A DNA stretch of 64,000 nucleotides from Dastarcus helophoroides (GCA_028583605.1 CM053332.1:21208297-21272296); one strand, 5' to 3'. Shown: positions 44,851-55,690, counted from the stretch's first letter. Numbers and translations: made by a program. Notes: generated from the letters alone by a model not told the origin.

Positions 44851-45062
44851 ATTTGCAATAAAACAACTAGAAAAATCTAAGAAATTTGTATTTTTTTATT
44901 TACTGAAGATTAAGAGCTCCTTAAAGCAAAAAACCTAATCCTTTAATTTTCATTGAGTAAAACAAAAAAAAATGGCTGCAAAAAATTGCATTTTTGTAGG
45001 GTTTTTGTGAATATATTAAATTGTAAAAGGTGCACTTAATCTTAGTTGTTTCTCTAATATTT

Positions 45063-45418
45063 TGTTAGGGACTTATCGGTTCAAATTGATTATTAACACG
45101 TGCATTGAATAATACCCACTTTATTACCAAACTAAACTCGGAACACTACAACTGGATAATGAACTCATTTACTTCTAACTACTAACTCACTAATTACACT
45201 GACTAACTCTAACTAACTAGCTCGAGGAAAAGGCGATCGCCTTATATAGTGTTGGCTCTCAGGTTCTAGAAAAATTCCGCAGATAAGGCTTATCGTTTCT
45301 CGACATTTCTGAAACGCCCATCTGCCGTTTGCGTCGATATCGCGGCCGCTTTTCCCTTATCAGATCTTTCTACAAAATTTTCTTACGTACTAAATTCTAT
45401 TATTTACATTTCGCTACA
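45063..45418 (-). mobile_element. Solo LTR (minus), exact 4-bp target duplication
   Basis: On the minus strand it starts TGTAGCGAAATGTAAATAAT and ends CGATAAGTCCCTAACA. ATTT flanks both sides (45059-45062 and 45419-45422). Minus-strand TATATAAGGCGATCGCC is the likely promoter region. No gag or pol nearby, so it is a recombination product. Confidence 0.9.
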
Positions 45419-45589
45419 ATTTTTTCTTTAGCGCTTGATTTTTTAAAAAATTACTGAAAACTGCTTTTGTTGCTTTTTTAAATTAATGTTAAAAACCATC
45501 TAGTAGAAATTTTATTGAAGGTTTTAAAACCTATCTGTTATTTTTGGTGCAATTACTAATTGTTGAGCTAACGATAACCAAAACAACAA

Positions 45590-45960
45590 AATAATCCCTT
45601 TCCATTCAAAGACTGATATCTCTGCAAGAAATGGCCGTATCAACGTTTCTTTAACAAAAAAGTAAAGTCAAATAAATAATTTATTGAGCTCATATAACGC
45701 TTAACTTAAAAAAATTTCAAGTCGGTAGACCAAAAAGAAAAAACAAAAATAATTTGAAATTTTTTTTTGTCGATGGTTTTTTAACATAACTTAAAAACCA
45801 CTAACGCTAAAAAATTTAAAGTTTGAATCCGAAATTGAGCTACAATTTTAGTTCTTTGCATTTTCTGTACGACTATTTTTTAGAGCCTGTTAAAATTTAT
45901 CTAAAAATTTGAAATTTTTTTATTCCTCAGTTTTTTTCACTAGTGTACTAGAAATATTTC
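45590..45960 (-). repeat. Dispersed repeat family D, copy 3 (inverted)
   Basis: Reverse complement matches 40905-41300: GAGATATCAGTCTTTGAATG at one end, AACAGGCTCTAAAAAATAGT at the other. Confidence 0.62.
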
Positions 45961-46147
45961 TGAAAATCTGTACTCTATAAAGTTCGTAGGCATAACAATG
46001 GCTAAACAAACTACTAATATAACCAAAAATAATGCTGAAAAGCAAAACCAGGTCCGGTCATATCAAATATTTGCATAAACATTGTAGAATGTTTAACATT
46101 TTTTTTATTTATTGTTGATACGGTTTACTAAATACTGAACCACTTTA

Positions 46148-46290
46148 AGCAAAGTAAGAGTTAAAAAAGGTTATTCTTATATTTTTCATTCAAGTGTTAA
46201 TAATTTTCACGTGTTTCTAAAAATTAAAAGCTGTAATAACGACACTAATTATTAAGCAAATTAAGCTTCACAACAAAACTAAAGTGTTTA
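46148..46290. repeat. ~140-bp direct repeat, left of the fold-back element
   Basis: AGTAAGAGTTAAAAAAGG to CACAACAAAACTAAAGTG. The right copy at 47200-47340 has the same order (AGTAAGAGTTAAAAAGG to CACAACAAATCTAAAGTG) with scattered differences. Confidence 0.8.
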
Positions 46291-46610
46291 TTCTTCATGG
46301 TAGACCCTTATTGACCGGAAATATTATGTTTTTTTTAATTTATTTAACATTTCTTTGGCCCAGTTTGGAAATATTTAAATTTTTATGGTTTGTTGACAAT
46401 TTTCTAAACAATTTTTAAAATGCGACTACGTGATATTTAAATTTATTGAAAACGTCACTTCATGACAGTTTACAAATTAAGAAGTTAGTTTATTTTACAT
46501 AGAATAGGAATAATGAAAAATAGGAAACCAAAAATTAGATGTGGAAAAAATAAAAATTTTGTGTTTTGATAAACTAGGAAAATATAAAAAAATACATAAA
46601 AAAGGTTGTA

Positions 46611-46657
46611 GCACTGGACATCGATGTTTCGCTCTCATTTGAGCACGTCAGCAGTGC
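46611..46657 (-). ncRNA. Hammerhead ribozyme with mutated core
   Basis: Minus strand: GCACTG, CTGACGT, GCTC/GAGC stem II, GAAA, stem III, TC, CAGTGC. The last base of the CTGANGA box is T instead of A (46645), so an invariant residue is lost and cleavage is expected to fail. Confidence 0.85.
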
Positions 46658-46831
46658 ATAACATGAAAGGGAAACAATGAGGAAGAAATACTTAAAAATA
46701 AAAAAATTTTAAAATATAAAAAAGAAAAATAAAGAAATTTTAACATGAATAGATGTTTCATCATCAATTTACTGTGTTAAAAATTTACTGTGTTAAAAAT
46801 TTAAATATTTATTGTTTCCCTTTCATGTTAT

Positions 46832-46878
46832 GCACTGCTGACGAGCTCAAATAAGAGCGAAACATCGATGTCCAGTGC
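46832..46878 (+). ncRNA. Hammerhead ribozyme, type I, intact core
   Basis: Stem I GCACTG (46832-46837), CTGACGA (46838-46844), stem II GCTC/GAGC with loop AAATAA, GAAA (46859-46862), stem III ACA/TGT with loop TCGA, cleavage base C at 46872, stem I CAGTGC (46873-46878). Every invariant base is in place and stems I and II pair fully. It differs from 32367-32413 in the stem II loop and one stem III base. Confidence 0.9.
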
Positions 46879-47199
46879 TACAACCTCTTTTATGTATTTT
46901 TTTATATTTTCCTAATTTATCAAAAAAACAAAATTTTTATTTTTTCCACATCTAATTTTTGGTCTCCTATTTTTCATTATTCCTATTCTATGTAAAATAA
47001 ACTAACTTCTTAATTTGTACTGTCATGAAGTGAGGTTTTCAATAAATTTAAATATCACGTAGTCGCATTTCAAAAATTGTTTGGAAAATTGTCAACAAAC
47101 CATAAAAATTTAAATATTTCCAAACTGGGCCAAAGAAATGTTAAATAAATTGAAAAAAAACATAATATTTCCGGTCAATAAGGGTCTACCATGAAGAAT

Positions 47200-47340
47200 A
47201 GTAAGAGTTAAAAAGGTCAATCCTTATATTTTTCTCTTAATTGTTATTAACTTTGACGTGTTTGCAAAAATTAAAAGTTGTAATAACGACACTAATTATT
47301 AAGCAAATTAAGCTCCACAACAAATCTAAAGTGGTAAAAA
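47200..47340. repeat. ~140-bp direct repeat, right of the fold-back element
   Basis: Partner of 46148-46290. Confidence 0.8.
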
Positions 47341-47517
47341 ATGCTCATCTTTTATCATAAAACAGAAGTATTCCCTTTTCTTAAAATTTTAAAACTTTGG
47401 TAAACATTTTTCTTACACATTTGGCATATTTTACAATTTATTCGAATTGAGATATCTAATTTTTTGAAGTTAAGTTAAATTTTTGATATGTTACTAATCT
47501 TCTAGCACAATGGGCCC

Positions 47518-47580
47518 GAAAAGGGTGGCCTAAGTGCTGGCCTAAACTTTAGGCAACCCACAACGAATCCACAATCTTCT
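47518..47580 (+). repeat. LINE 3' UTR terminus fragment
   Basis: GGGTGGCCTAAGTGCTGGCC and GGCAACCCACAACGAATCC match the inverse of 6110-6180, so this is a ~60-bp tail of the same RNase-H LINE. Confidence 0.8.
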
Positions 47581-47689
47581 AGAATTTTGTAATTTTAAAA
47601 ATTAAATTTCCAGGAAAAAATAGTTTAAGAACGAGAAGGTTAACTTTTCAAGAGAAAACTGGTGATTTGAAATGGTGATTGGTTATATC

Positions 47690-49890
47690 AATTTTTTATT
47701 TTGAACCTTCATTGTTTATTTGATAAAATGGCATGAATATTTAGTATTTAAAATAATCCCTTTTTGGAACAGTGCACCGTATTTTAAAATTGTTCTATTA
47801 GGAAAAAATGCAATTTTTAACAATTTTTGAATAGTTACGTTAATGGAAAATTGGCGGAGAATGTGACATAATTTTAGACCTAGACTTCTGACAGTCTCAG
47901 AATTGTTGATTTTATTTTAGTTTTAAGTTTTGGAATATATTTGGAGGGTTGAAATGTACTTGTGTGTCCAGTATTTGAAAAAATATATAAATTTCAATAT
48001 TTGTGATTTATTTCATGATGTTTGTACTTTCCTAAAGAAGATAATGATTTGTTATAAAAAAATTTCATTTTGAACCTTTATTGTTTATTTAATGAAATGG
48101 CATGAATATTTAGTATTTAAAATAATCCCTTTTTGGAACAGTGCAGCGTATTTTAAAATTGTTCTATTAGAAAAAAATGCACTTTTTAACAATTTTTGAA
48201 TAGTAACGTTTATGGAAAATTGGCGGAGAATGTGACATACTTTTAGACCTAGACTTTTGACAGTCTTGGAATTGTTGATTTTATTTTAGTTTTAAGTTTT
48301 GGAATATATTTGGAGGGTTGAAATGTACTTGTGTGTCCAGTATTTGAAAAAATATATAAATTTTGGTATTTGTGATTTATGTCATGATGTTTGTACTTTC
48401 TTAAAGAAGATAATGATTTGTTATACAAAAAAAATTATTTTGAACCTTAATTGTTTATTTGATGAAATGGCATGAATATTTAGTATTTAAAATAATCCCT
48501 TTTTGAAACAGTGCAGCGTATTTTAAAATTGTTCTATTAGAAAAAAATGCACTTTTTAACAATTTTTGAATAGTAACGTTTATGGAAAATTGGCGTAGAA
48601 TGTGACATTATTTTAGACATAGACTTCTGACAGTCTCGGAATTGTTGATTTTATTTTAGTTTTAAGTTTTGGAATATATTTGGAGGGTTGAAATGAACTT
48701 GTTTGTCCAGTATTTAAAAAAATATATAAATTGCAATATTTGTGATTTATGTCATGATGTTTGTACTTTCTTACAGAAGATAATGATTTGTTATAAAAAA
48801 ATTTCATTTTGAACCTTCATTGTTTATTTGATGAAATGGCATGAATATTTAGTATTTAAAATAATCCCTTTTTGGAACAGTGCAGCGTATTTTAAAATTG
48901 TTCTATTAGAAAAAAATGCACTTTTTAACAATTTTTGAATAGTAACGTTTATGGAAAATTGGCGGAGAATGTGACATAATTTTAGACCTGGACTTCTGAC
49001 AGTCTCGAAATTGTTGATTTTATTTTAGTTTTAAGTTTTGGAATATATTTGGAGGGTTGAAATGTACTTGTGTGTCCAGTATTTGAAAAAATATATAAAT
49101 TTCGATATTTGTGATTTATGTCATGATGTTTGTACTTTCTTAAAGAAAATAATGATTTGTTATAAAAAAAAATTATTTTGAACCTTCATTGTTTATTTGA
49201 TGAAATGGCATGAATATTTAGTATTTAAAATAATCCCTTTTTGGAACAGTGCAGCGTATTTTAAAATTGTTCTATTAGGAAAAAATGCACTTTTTAACAA
49301 TTTTTGAATAGTAACGTTTATGGAAAATTGGCGGAGAATGTGACATAATTTTAGACCTAGACTTCTGACAGTCTCGAAATTGTTGATTTTATTTTAGTTT
49401 TAAGTTTTGGAATATATTTGGAGGGTTGAAATGTACTTGTGTGTCCAGTATTTAAAAAAATATATAAATTTCGGTATTTGTGATTTATGTCATGATGTTT
49501 GTACTTTCTTAAAGAAGATAATGATTTGTTATAAAAAAAATTTCATTTTAAACCTTCATTGTTTATTTGATAAAATGACATGAATATTTAAAATTTAAAA
49601 TAATCCCTTTTTGGAACAGTGCAGCGTATTTTAAAATTGTTTAATTAGAAAAAAATGCACTTTTTAACAATTTTTGAATAGTAACGTTTATGGAAAATTG
49701 GCGGAGAATGTGACATAATTTTAGACCTGGACTTTTGACAGTCTCGAAATTGTTGATTTTATTTCAGTTTTAAGTTTTGGAATATATTTGGAGGGTTGAA
49801 ATGTACTTGTGTGTCCAGTATTTGAAAAAATATATAAAGTTTGATATTTGTGATTTATGTCATGATGTTTGTACTTTCTTAAAGAACCAC
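47690..49890. repeat. Satellite array, six ~369-bp monomers
   Basis: TTGAACCTT.ATTGTTTATTT recurs at 47701, 48070, 48440, 48809, 49178 and 49548. Monomers share TGGAACAGTGCAGCGTATTT and TTGGAGGGTTGAAATGTACT. The last unit exits at AAAGAACCACAG. Confidence 0.95.
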
Positions 49891-50043
49891 AGATTTGGTT
49901 ATGTCTTGAAAAGTTTCATTTTAAAGAAATTGATTTAGAATAGAATCTGACGTCGAACTTGTATTTAACAATGCTAAAATATTTCACATTTTTTATAAAC
50001 ATCCACTTTAAAAATTTATTTTTATTTTAATTATTTTTTTGAT

Positions 50044-50200
50044 GAAACGGACTGGTCCTTGGTTGTTTTCAAAAATTGAAATACAAATCTTGTTACTTGA
50101 AACCAAGAAAGATTAAAAAACACAACAAAGATTGCCTTACCGCTTTTTGACAGCCAAGCTGTCATCTTCAAAAAGATACGGGAAACAAGATTTGTATTTC
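50044..50200. mobile_element. Fold-back element, family F1
   Basis: CGGACTGGTCCTTGGTT outer end, GAAATACAAATCTTGTT (50079) and inverse AACAAGATTTGTATTTC (50183-50199). An inner TGACAGCC/AGCTGTCA hairpin is also present. Confidence 0.75.
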
Positions 50201-51900
50201 AGTTTAGATTCATTTGTAAATAACCACACTCTTTGTATTTATTTTGTTCGTTTTTTGCTTAGTTTTAAGCTGCCTGCTGCTAAAATTTGCAGGCGATTAC
50301 ATCTTCTGGCATTGATAAGCATTTTTACTAATAAGTTCAAATAAAAGTATCAAGAAAATCGGCTGTACTTGATCGATACATTTCAGGATGAAGCAAATCA
50401 ATTAAGTGTCTGCGATGGTGAAACATAAATTCGACTAGATCGTCGAATATTATCGTTAGTTGCCAATTTTAAATGGAAGGGAAATAAAAAAGTATGACTC
50501 GAGAAGTACGAAGTTAAAGCTGCCTTCGACTAGGTTAAAAATTAAATAAAAAATCAATTTAAGGCGTTCTTGATGAAGTCCGGATTTTCCATAATTAAAA
50601 AAACTTCCTGAAGGGGAAAATTAATAAGCAGCCGGCAAACCAAACAATGAACTCATCGATTTCCCTTCCCGATCGCAAAACAAATTATAAAAGCCGGTAG
50701 GCCGTATAACAACTTAAAAATCCAATTTCCCGTAAGGACATTTAATGGTTTCCACAAACAAATTGTCAGCGTGGGAGTTCAAGAAATCAAGATGCACGTG
50801 AGGGTATGAGGGTTAGACGTCGATTACCCAAGTGATTATCAGGAGACTTATCCGCGCCCTCACCTCACCCCGACTTCGTCGGGATCTAAAAATAATCAAG
50901 GTCTCGAATTTCGAAAGCAATTAAACTCGACCGCTTTGAGGAATTATATTAGTTCCAGCCGAAACTTTAGACTTTAATCAAATAAGGAGCCCGTTTCGGC
51001 CGCAACCTGCACAGGTGCTCCTGAGGCTGAGCCATAAAATTCGTCCAAAAAGGTTGGCAACAAATTATAACCCAACACGGGTGATCGATTATGTGGAGTT
51101 TTATGATACATTCCGCAAATTTTACGGCTCGGTCGTTCAAGTTGGCAATTCTCATTCAGATAACATTTAATGTATTTGCATAAAGTTTCCATGTTTCAAA
51201 CAAGTTTGGAAGTTTCCTTTAAACGTAGAGGGCGAGGACTGCGAAAGACATTTTAATCAAAATCAAAAAGATCTTACATCTGTAGGCAGCTACGGCAACA
51301 AAGGAAACTTATTTATGACCTTATAAAATATTAATGGGCTCGAAACTCGATAAGTTTTCAAACTAAACGTTGTAATGCTGGACTGCTCTTTTGCTCCGAT
51401 GTCTGTGCTGCGAAAAAGGAAAAATCAAGAAATAGAGCCGCATCTAGACTTGGCTGTTTTCTCAATGTAAAGTCTAACAAATATTTGCCGTCAGAGGTAA
51501 CATTAAAGAGAATATTCTTTCGCCTAAGAAGATTTCACATGCGGTTAACGTTTACGCAACCCTGAAAAAGCCATACAAAGAAATCTGACTAGCAATTTCC
51601 TCAACATCTACTTCTAAAGCTTAACTAGGAGCATATTTCTATTTGCGTATTTAAATAGGGATCGATGATGCTGAAAATCATTGATTTTTTGATCGATATA
51701 ACATGACTATTGAACATCGATGTTTTTGGGCTAGAGATGGAAAATCTTTTTATATTTGAAAGATGCGCAAAAGCACCAACAAAGCCTTAGTATTTTAACG
51801 ATTGTTCGATGTTTTTAAAACATTAAGCGCTACAACTTTAAACAAAAATATAAATTTTATATAATTTCATTTTGACGTCCTTAATCTATTTTTTGTGGAA
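50201..51900. other. Unassigned unique-looking DNA
   Basis: Composition is more balanced than elsewhere (for example 50780-51240, with TCCGCGCCCTCACC). No protein family or RNA recognised. A 62-codon minus frame at 50967-51155 is unsupported. Confidence 0.4.
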
Positions 51901-51902
51901 CG

Positions 51903-52065
51903 GACTGGTCCTTTGTTATCTTCAAAAATTGAAATACAAATCTTGTCTCCTGAAACCAAGAAAGATTAAAAAACACAACAAAGGTTGCTCTAACGCGTTT
52001 CGATAACCACTGCAGTTAGATACAACAGTATTTCTCTGAAGGTGATAGTCTGGCTTTTGTATTTC
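51903..52065. mobile_element. Fold-back element, family F1, asymmetric
   Basis: ACGGACTGGTCCTTTGTTAT, GAAATACAAATCTTGTCTCC, CCAAGAAAGATTAAAAAACA. The right arm is reduced to CTTTTGTATTTCAAT. Confidence 0.65.
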
Positions 52066-52086
52066 AATCCTAAATCATTAAAATAC

Positions 52087-52455
52087 TGTAACGCAATGTA
52101 AATAGATGGAATCGAATTTAAAATAGAATTGTAGAATTTAGTACATAAGGAAAGTTTCTAGAATGATCTGATAAGGGGAAAGCGACCGCGATAACGAAGC
52201 AAACGGCAGATAAGCGTTCCCCAAATTTTGGCAAACAATAAGCTTTATCTGCCGAAAAGTTCTAGAAGCCGGGGGCCAAAATTATAAAAGGCGGTCAGCT
52301 TTCCCTCAAGTCAGTCAGTTAGAAGTCAGTGTAGTTAGTGGGTTAGTAATTAGTAAATAAGTAGTGAGTTACTGTTCAGTTGAAGTGTGCCAAGTTGGTA
52401 ATAAAATGGTGTCATTCACACGTGGTAATCTATTCGAACCAATAAGCCTGTAACA
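52087..52455 (+). mobile_element. Solo LTR (plus), 369 bp, exact 4-bp target duplication
   Basis: Starts TGTAACGCAATGTAAA and ends AATAAGCCTGTAACA, with ATAC on both sides (52083-52086, 52456-52459). ATTATAAAAGGCGG resembles a TATA box and AATAAAATGG a poly(A) signal. Confidence 0.92.
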
Positions 52456-52549
52456 ATACAATAAAATGTTTATGTCACCATAATATCTTCTATGATTTTA
52501 ATCCATATTACCGTGAAAAATATATTTAAAATTTAGGTGGATTAGGTTA

Positions 52550-55158
52550 GGGGGAAATCCCGTAACGCCGGACGGCTCCTAACGTTGGACACTCGAAGTA
52601 TCTCGACAAGTCGCAACGCGTTTGTTTAAAAAGCAGGTAATAGGGGCGCGGGGGAACGTAACAATACACGATCGCGGGTCCCGGTTCGCCAATGTCGCGC
52701 AACGCCTAGGTGGGAACAGTTGATTGCTGTTTCTGGTGAAAATACATTACGTCACGTAAGATCAAAGTAAGTATAACTACAATGGTTTTTAGTTTATGTG
52801 GTTTCGATAATTATTATTTTATGTCATAGTTAATACATATCTAAAATTTGTAATATTTTTTGTCGAATTCCATAGCAGTTTTTGTATATGACAATTAATT
52901 TAAGGATTCTCTGTCCCCTAGTACCGGACACAAAAGCTTCCCCTAATATCGGACAATAAAAAAACAATTTTTTCATGAAATATTATACTTTTTGATCATT
53001 ATTATCTATTGTTTTAGGAGAACAAAGAGATATCGAAATGGAGAAGACAAAAAAGAAAGGAAAATGGGATCAAAGTAATTTACAAACTGCGATAAACAAT
53101 GTTTTGACAAAAAAAATGAGTTTGAGAGAAGCTTCATTGCGTTATAATATTCCAAAAAGCACCTTACATGATAAAATATCGTCATCAAACCGTGGACAAG
53201 AAGTGTCGTTGCAACCAAAGTTAGGTAGATTCACTAATACCTTCACACCAAAATACGAAGAACTCTTAGTGCAGCATGTAAAAGATTTATCTAATAGGTG
53301 TCTGCCGTTAACAAAACAGGAATTTTTGAAGTTGGCTTACGATTTGGCTGAGGCTTTGAAGATCCCTCATCGCGTTAATAAAGAGAAAGGAGCTTCTGGT
53401 AAACACTTTTACTACGATTTCATGCAGAGACATCAGGACGTATCGCTGAGATCACCAGAGTCAACAAGCATAATGAGGGCTGTGGGGTTTAACAAACCCC
53501 AAGTTGATCTCTTTTTTAATAATCTTGACAGAATGATGACACAATTCAAATTTCCACCTTCGAAAATTTATAACTGTGACGAAACTGGAGTCAGCTGCGT
53601 ACAAAAACACCAAAAGGTACTTGCTTCAAAAGCTGTTCGACAAGTAGGAAAGCTCACTTCTGCTGAGAGGGGCAAAAATATTACAGTCTTATTTTGCATG
53701 AGTGCCAACGGCCATTTTATTTCGCCTTTCTTTGTCTTTCCTAGGCAAAGAATGAATAATCGGCTCATGATAAATGCTCCAGCCGAAAGCGTAGGCGTGG
53801 CCCAGCCAAAAGGCTGGATGAATAGTGATATTTTTCTTCAATGGCTACAATTATTCAAGAAACACTCTTGTCCTACAAAAGAGAGCCCTGCGCTGATACT
53901 TTTGGATAGACATTGTAGTCACAAGACATTAGCAGTCATTAATTTTTGCCGAGAAAACGATATTCATTTGATAAGCTCGCCACCACACACTACCCACAAA
54001 CTACAGCCGCTAGACAGAACGTTTATGAAACCATTTAAAGATGCCTACAACCAACGTTGCGATGCGTGGATAAGAGCAAATGCTGGATCTCGAATAACTG
54101 ACTACGATATTGCCGGTCTCGTCAGTGAAGCATTTACAAAAGTAGCTCGTCTAGAAATTGCAGTGTCCGGCTTCAAATACACAGGAATTCAGCCATTCAA
54201 TAGAGATATATTTTCTGATCTGGATTATTTACCTGCCGATATGACCAACATTCCGTTAGAAGACCCACAAACATCCTCAAACGCACCAGGTACTAGCAAA
54301 GAAGTTCCTGTTTCCTCCAGTGACTTAACTGAAGCTGGCAGCTCGTCGACGAACTGCGATTTAGAGCAGTCCATAAATATGGACACACAAGGACCCCCAG
54401 AGGCTTCTAAACAATCAACATTCGAAAAAAATATCAACAGTCTCAAGCCATTGACTAACCTTGATCCAGATGTAGTCCAGGTTATCCATAATTTGTCACC
54501 ATTGCCGGATGCTGCAAAAAAACGATCGCTTGCTCGAAAGAGAAAATGCGAAAAAAGTGAAATTTTAACTTCATCACCGTACAAAATTCTTGTAGAGGAG
54601 AAAGAAAATGGAAAAAACGTTAACGAGAAAAATAAAGCAGTGGGAAATAAATTTAGGACAGCAATGAAAGAGAAAGGGAAACAGACTAAAGGAGTAAAAG
54701 CCAAAGGGAATAGCGGAAATAAAGCAAAGAAAAAGACATCGTTGGCTGAAACATCTGACACGAGAACCATTTGCGTAGTTTGCTTAGAGGATCACAATGA
54801 AGACTGGATACAGTGCTCCAGCTGCCGTGGATGGGCACATGAAGCATGTACAGATATCCCTGAATGTTAAGAATGCTACATATGCGATCGATGTACGATG
54901 GGTTGAAGATGTCCGGTACTAAGGGTTTGAAGTAAAGTCCGTCCGGAACTAGGTGCCATTTGCTGAGATTTATTTTTTTAATGTTAAAGTTTGATTTAAG
55001 ATTGTTCTTATGTTTAAGCAGAGTTATAAGTTTTGTTAATTTAATTTGATTTTATATTTTGTTATTAAAATAATTACATTATTAAAGCTTAATTTGTTGA
55101 AACAGTTTTTTTTTATTGTTTAAATACCTTAAGTGTCCGTCACTAGGGGACTTCCCCC
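52550..55158 (+). mobile_element. pogo-like DNA transposon, copy C (2,609 bp)
   Basis: GGGGGAAATCCC (one change) at 52550-52561 and GGGACTTCCCCC at 55147-55158, with TA at 52548-52549 and 55159-55160. The 5' UTR intron interval is 52767-53017 (251 bp). Confidence 0.95.
53038..54870 (+). CDS. pogo-like transposase, copy C (610 aa, PHD finger cut short)
   Basis: Longest intact copy through the catalytic region: helix-turn-helix 10-55, second DNA-binding region 60-135, D181 (NCDETGV), D290 (LLDRHCSH), D326 (QPLDRTF), giving DD35D spacing. A basic KKRSLARKRKCEK stretch and the PHD finger (from residue 577: CVVC, CSSC, WAHEAC) follow. TAA at 54868-54870 replaces Ser (IPEC*ECYICDRC), removing the last CxxC pair and 11 residues. 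The DNA-binding and DDE parts could still be made. The sisters have Pro-Leu-Asp and Gly or Arg variants at the second Asp, so activity cannot be read from sequence alone. Expressed, if at all, from a spliced transcript (5' UTR intron). Confidence 0.92.
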   Translation: MEKTKKKGKWDQSNLQTAINNVLTKKMSLREASLRYNIPKSTLHDKISSSNRGQEVSLQPKLGRFTNTFTPKYEELLVQHVKDLSNRCLPLTKQEFLKLAYDLAEALKIPHRVNKEKGASGKHFYYDFMQRHQDVSLRSPESTSIMRAVGFNKPQVDLFFNNLDRMMTQFKFPPSKIYNCDETGVSCVQKHQKVLASKAVRQVGKLTSAERGKNITVLFCMSANGHFISPFFVFPRQRMNNRLMINAPAESVGVAQPKGWMNSDIFLQWLQLFKKHSCPTKESPALILLDRHCSHKTLAVINFCRENDIHLISSPPHTTHKLQPLDRTFMKPFKDAYNQRCDAWIRANAGSRITDYDIAGLVSEAFTKVARLEIAVSGFKYTGIQPFNRDIFSDLDYLPADMTNIPLEDPQTSSNAPGTSKEVPVSSSDLTEAGSSSTNCDLEQSINMDTQGPPEASKQSTFEKNINSLKPLTNLDPDVVQVIHNLSPLPDAAKKRSLARKRKCEKSEILTSSPYKILVEEKENGKNVNEKNKAVGNKFRTAMKEKGKQTKGVKAKGNSGNKAKKKTSLAETSDTRTICVVCLEDHNEDWIQCSSCRGWAHEACTDIPEC

Positions 55159-55320
55159 TATATATAACACTCGTGACCAATTTCTTATGTTTCTATAAAT
55201 TTAAACACATTTCTGTTAACATGTTGTGGCTATTGTATCGGTACATCCATGAACTTTGAATTTATTTTAAAAAAAAATCTGTATTTCTCAAAAAATTTTG
55301 CAAAAATCCACAAATAATAT

Positions 55321-55690
55321 TGTAGGGAAATGTAAATTATAGAATTTAGTTAGTAAGAAAATTTGGTAGAAAGATCTGCTAAGGGGAAAGCGGCCGCGAT
55401 AACGAAGCAAACGGCAGATAAGCGTTCCAGAAATTTCGGCAAACGATAAGTCTTATCTGCGGAATTTTTCCAGAACCTGGAAGCCAAAACTATATAAGGC
55501 GGTCGCCTTTCCCTCGAGTCAGTTAGTTAGAGTCAGAAGTCAGTGTGGTCAATCAGAGTGAGTTAGTAATTAGAAGTCAATAAACAGTTAAGTCAATTGC
55601 AGTTGTAACGTTCCGAGTTTAGTTTAAAAATAAAGTGGGTTTAATCCATCAAGTGTTTAATAATCATTTTGAACCGATAAGCCCGTAACA
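55321..55690 (+). mobile_element. Solo LTR (plus), 370 bp
   Basis: TGTAGGGAAATGTAAATTAT to CGATAAGCCCGTAACA. CTATATAAGGCGGTCGCC (promoter) and AATAAAGTGG (poly(A) signal) are present. Flanks ATAT and GTAT differ by one base. Closest in sequence to the minus copy at 45063-45418. Confidence 0.87.

Larger units (their letters stand above)
46291..47199. mobile_element. Hammerhead-family element, full symmetric copy (copy 5)
   Basis: TTCTTCATGGTAGACCCTTA at the left is mirrored by TAAGGGTCTACCATGAAGAA at the right. Arms of about 240-250 bases are inverted copies. Two hammerheads face opposite ways around a unique centre (about 46745-46800). It is flanked by the ~140-bp direct repeats rather than a short duplication. 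This is the only copy with both outer ends, and may be a dimer or template-switch product of the shorter form. Confidence 0.88.
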
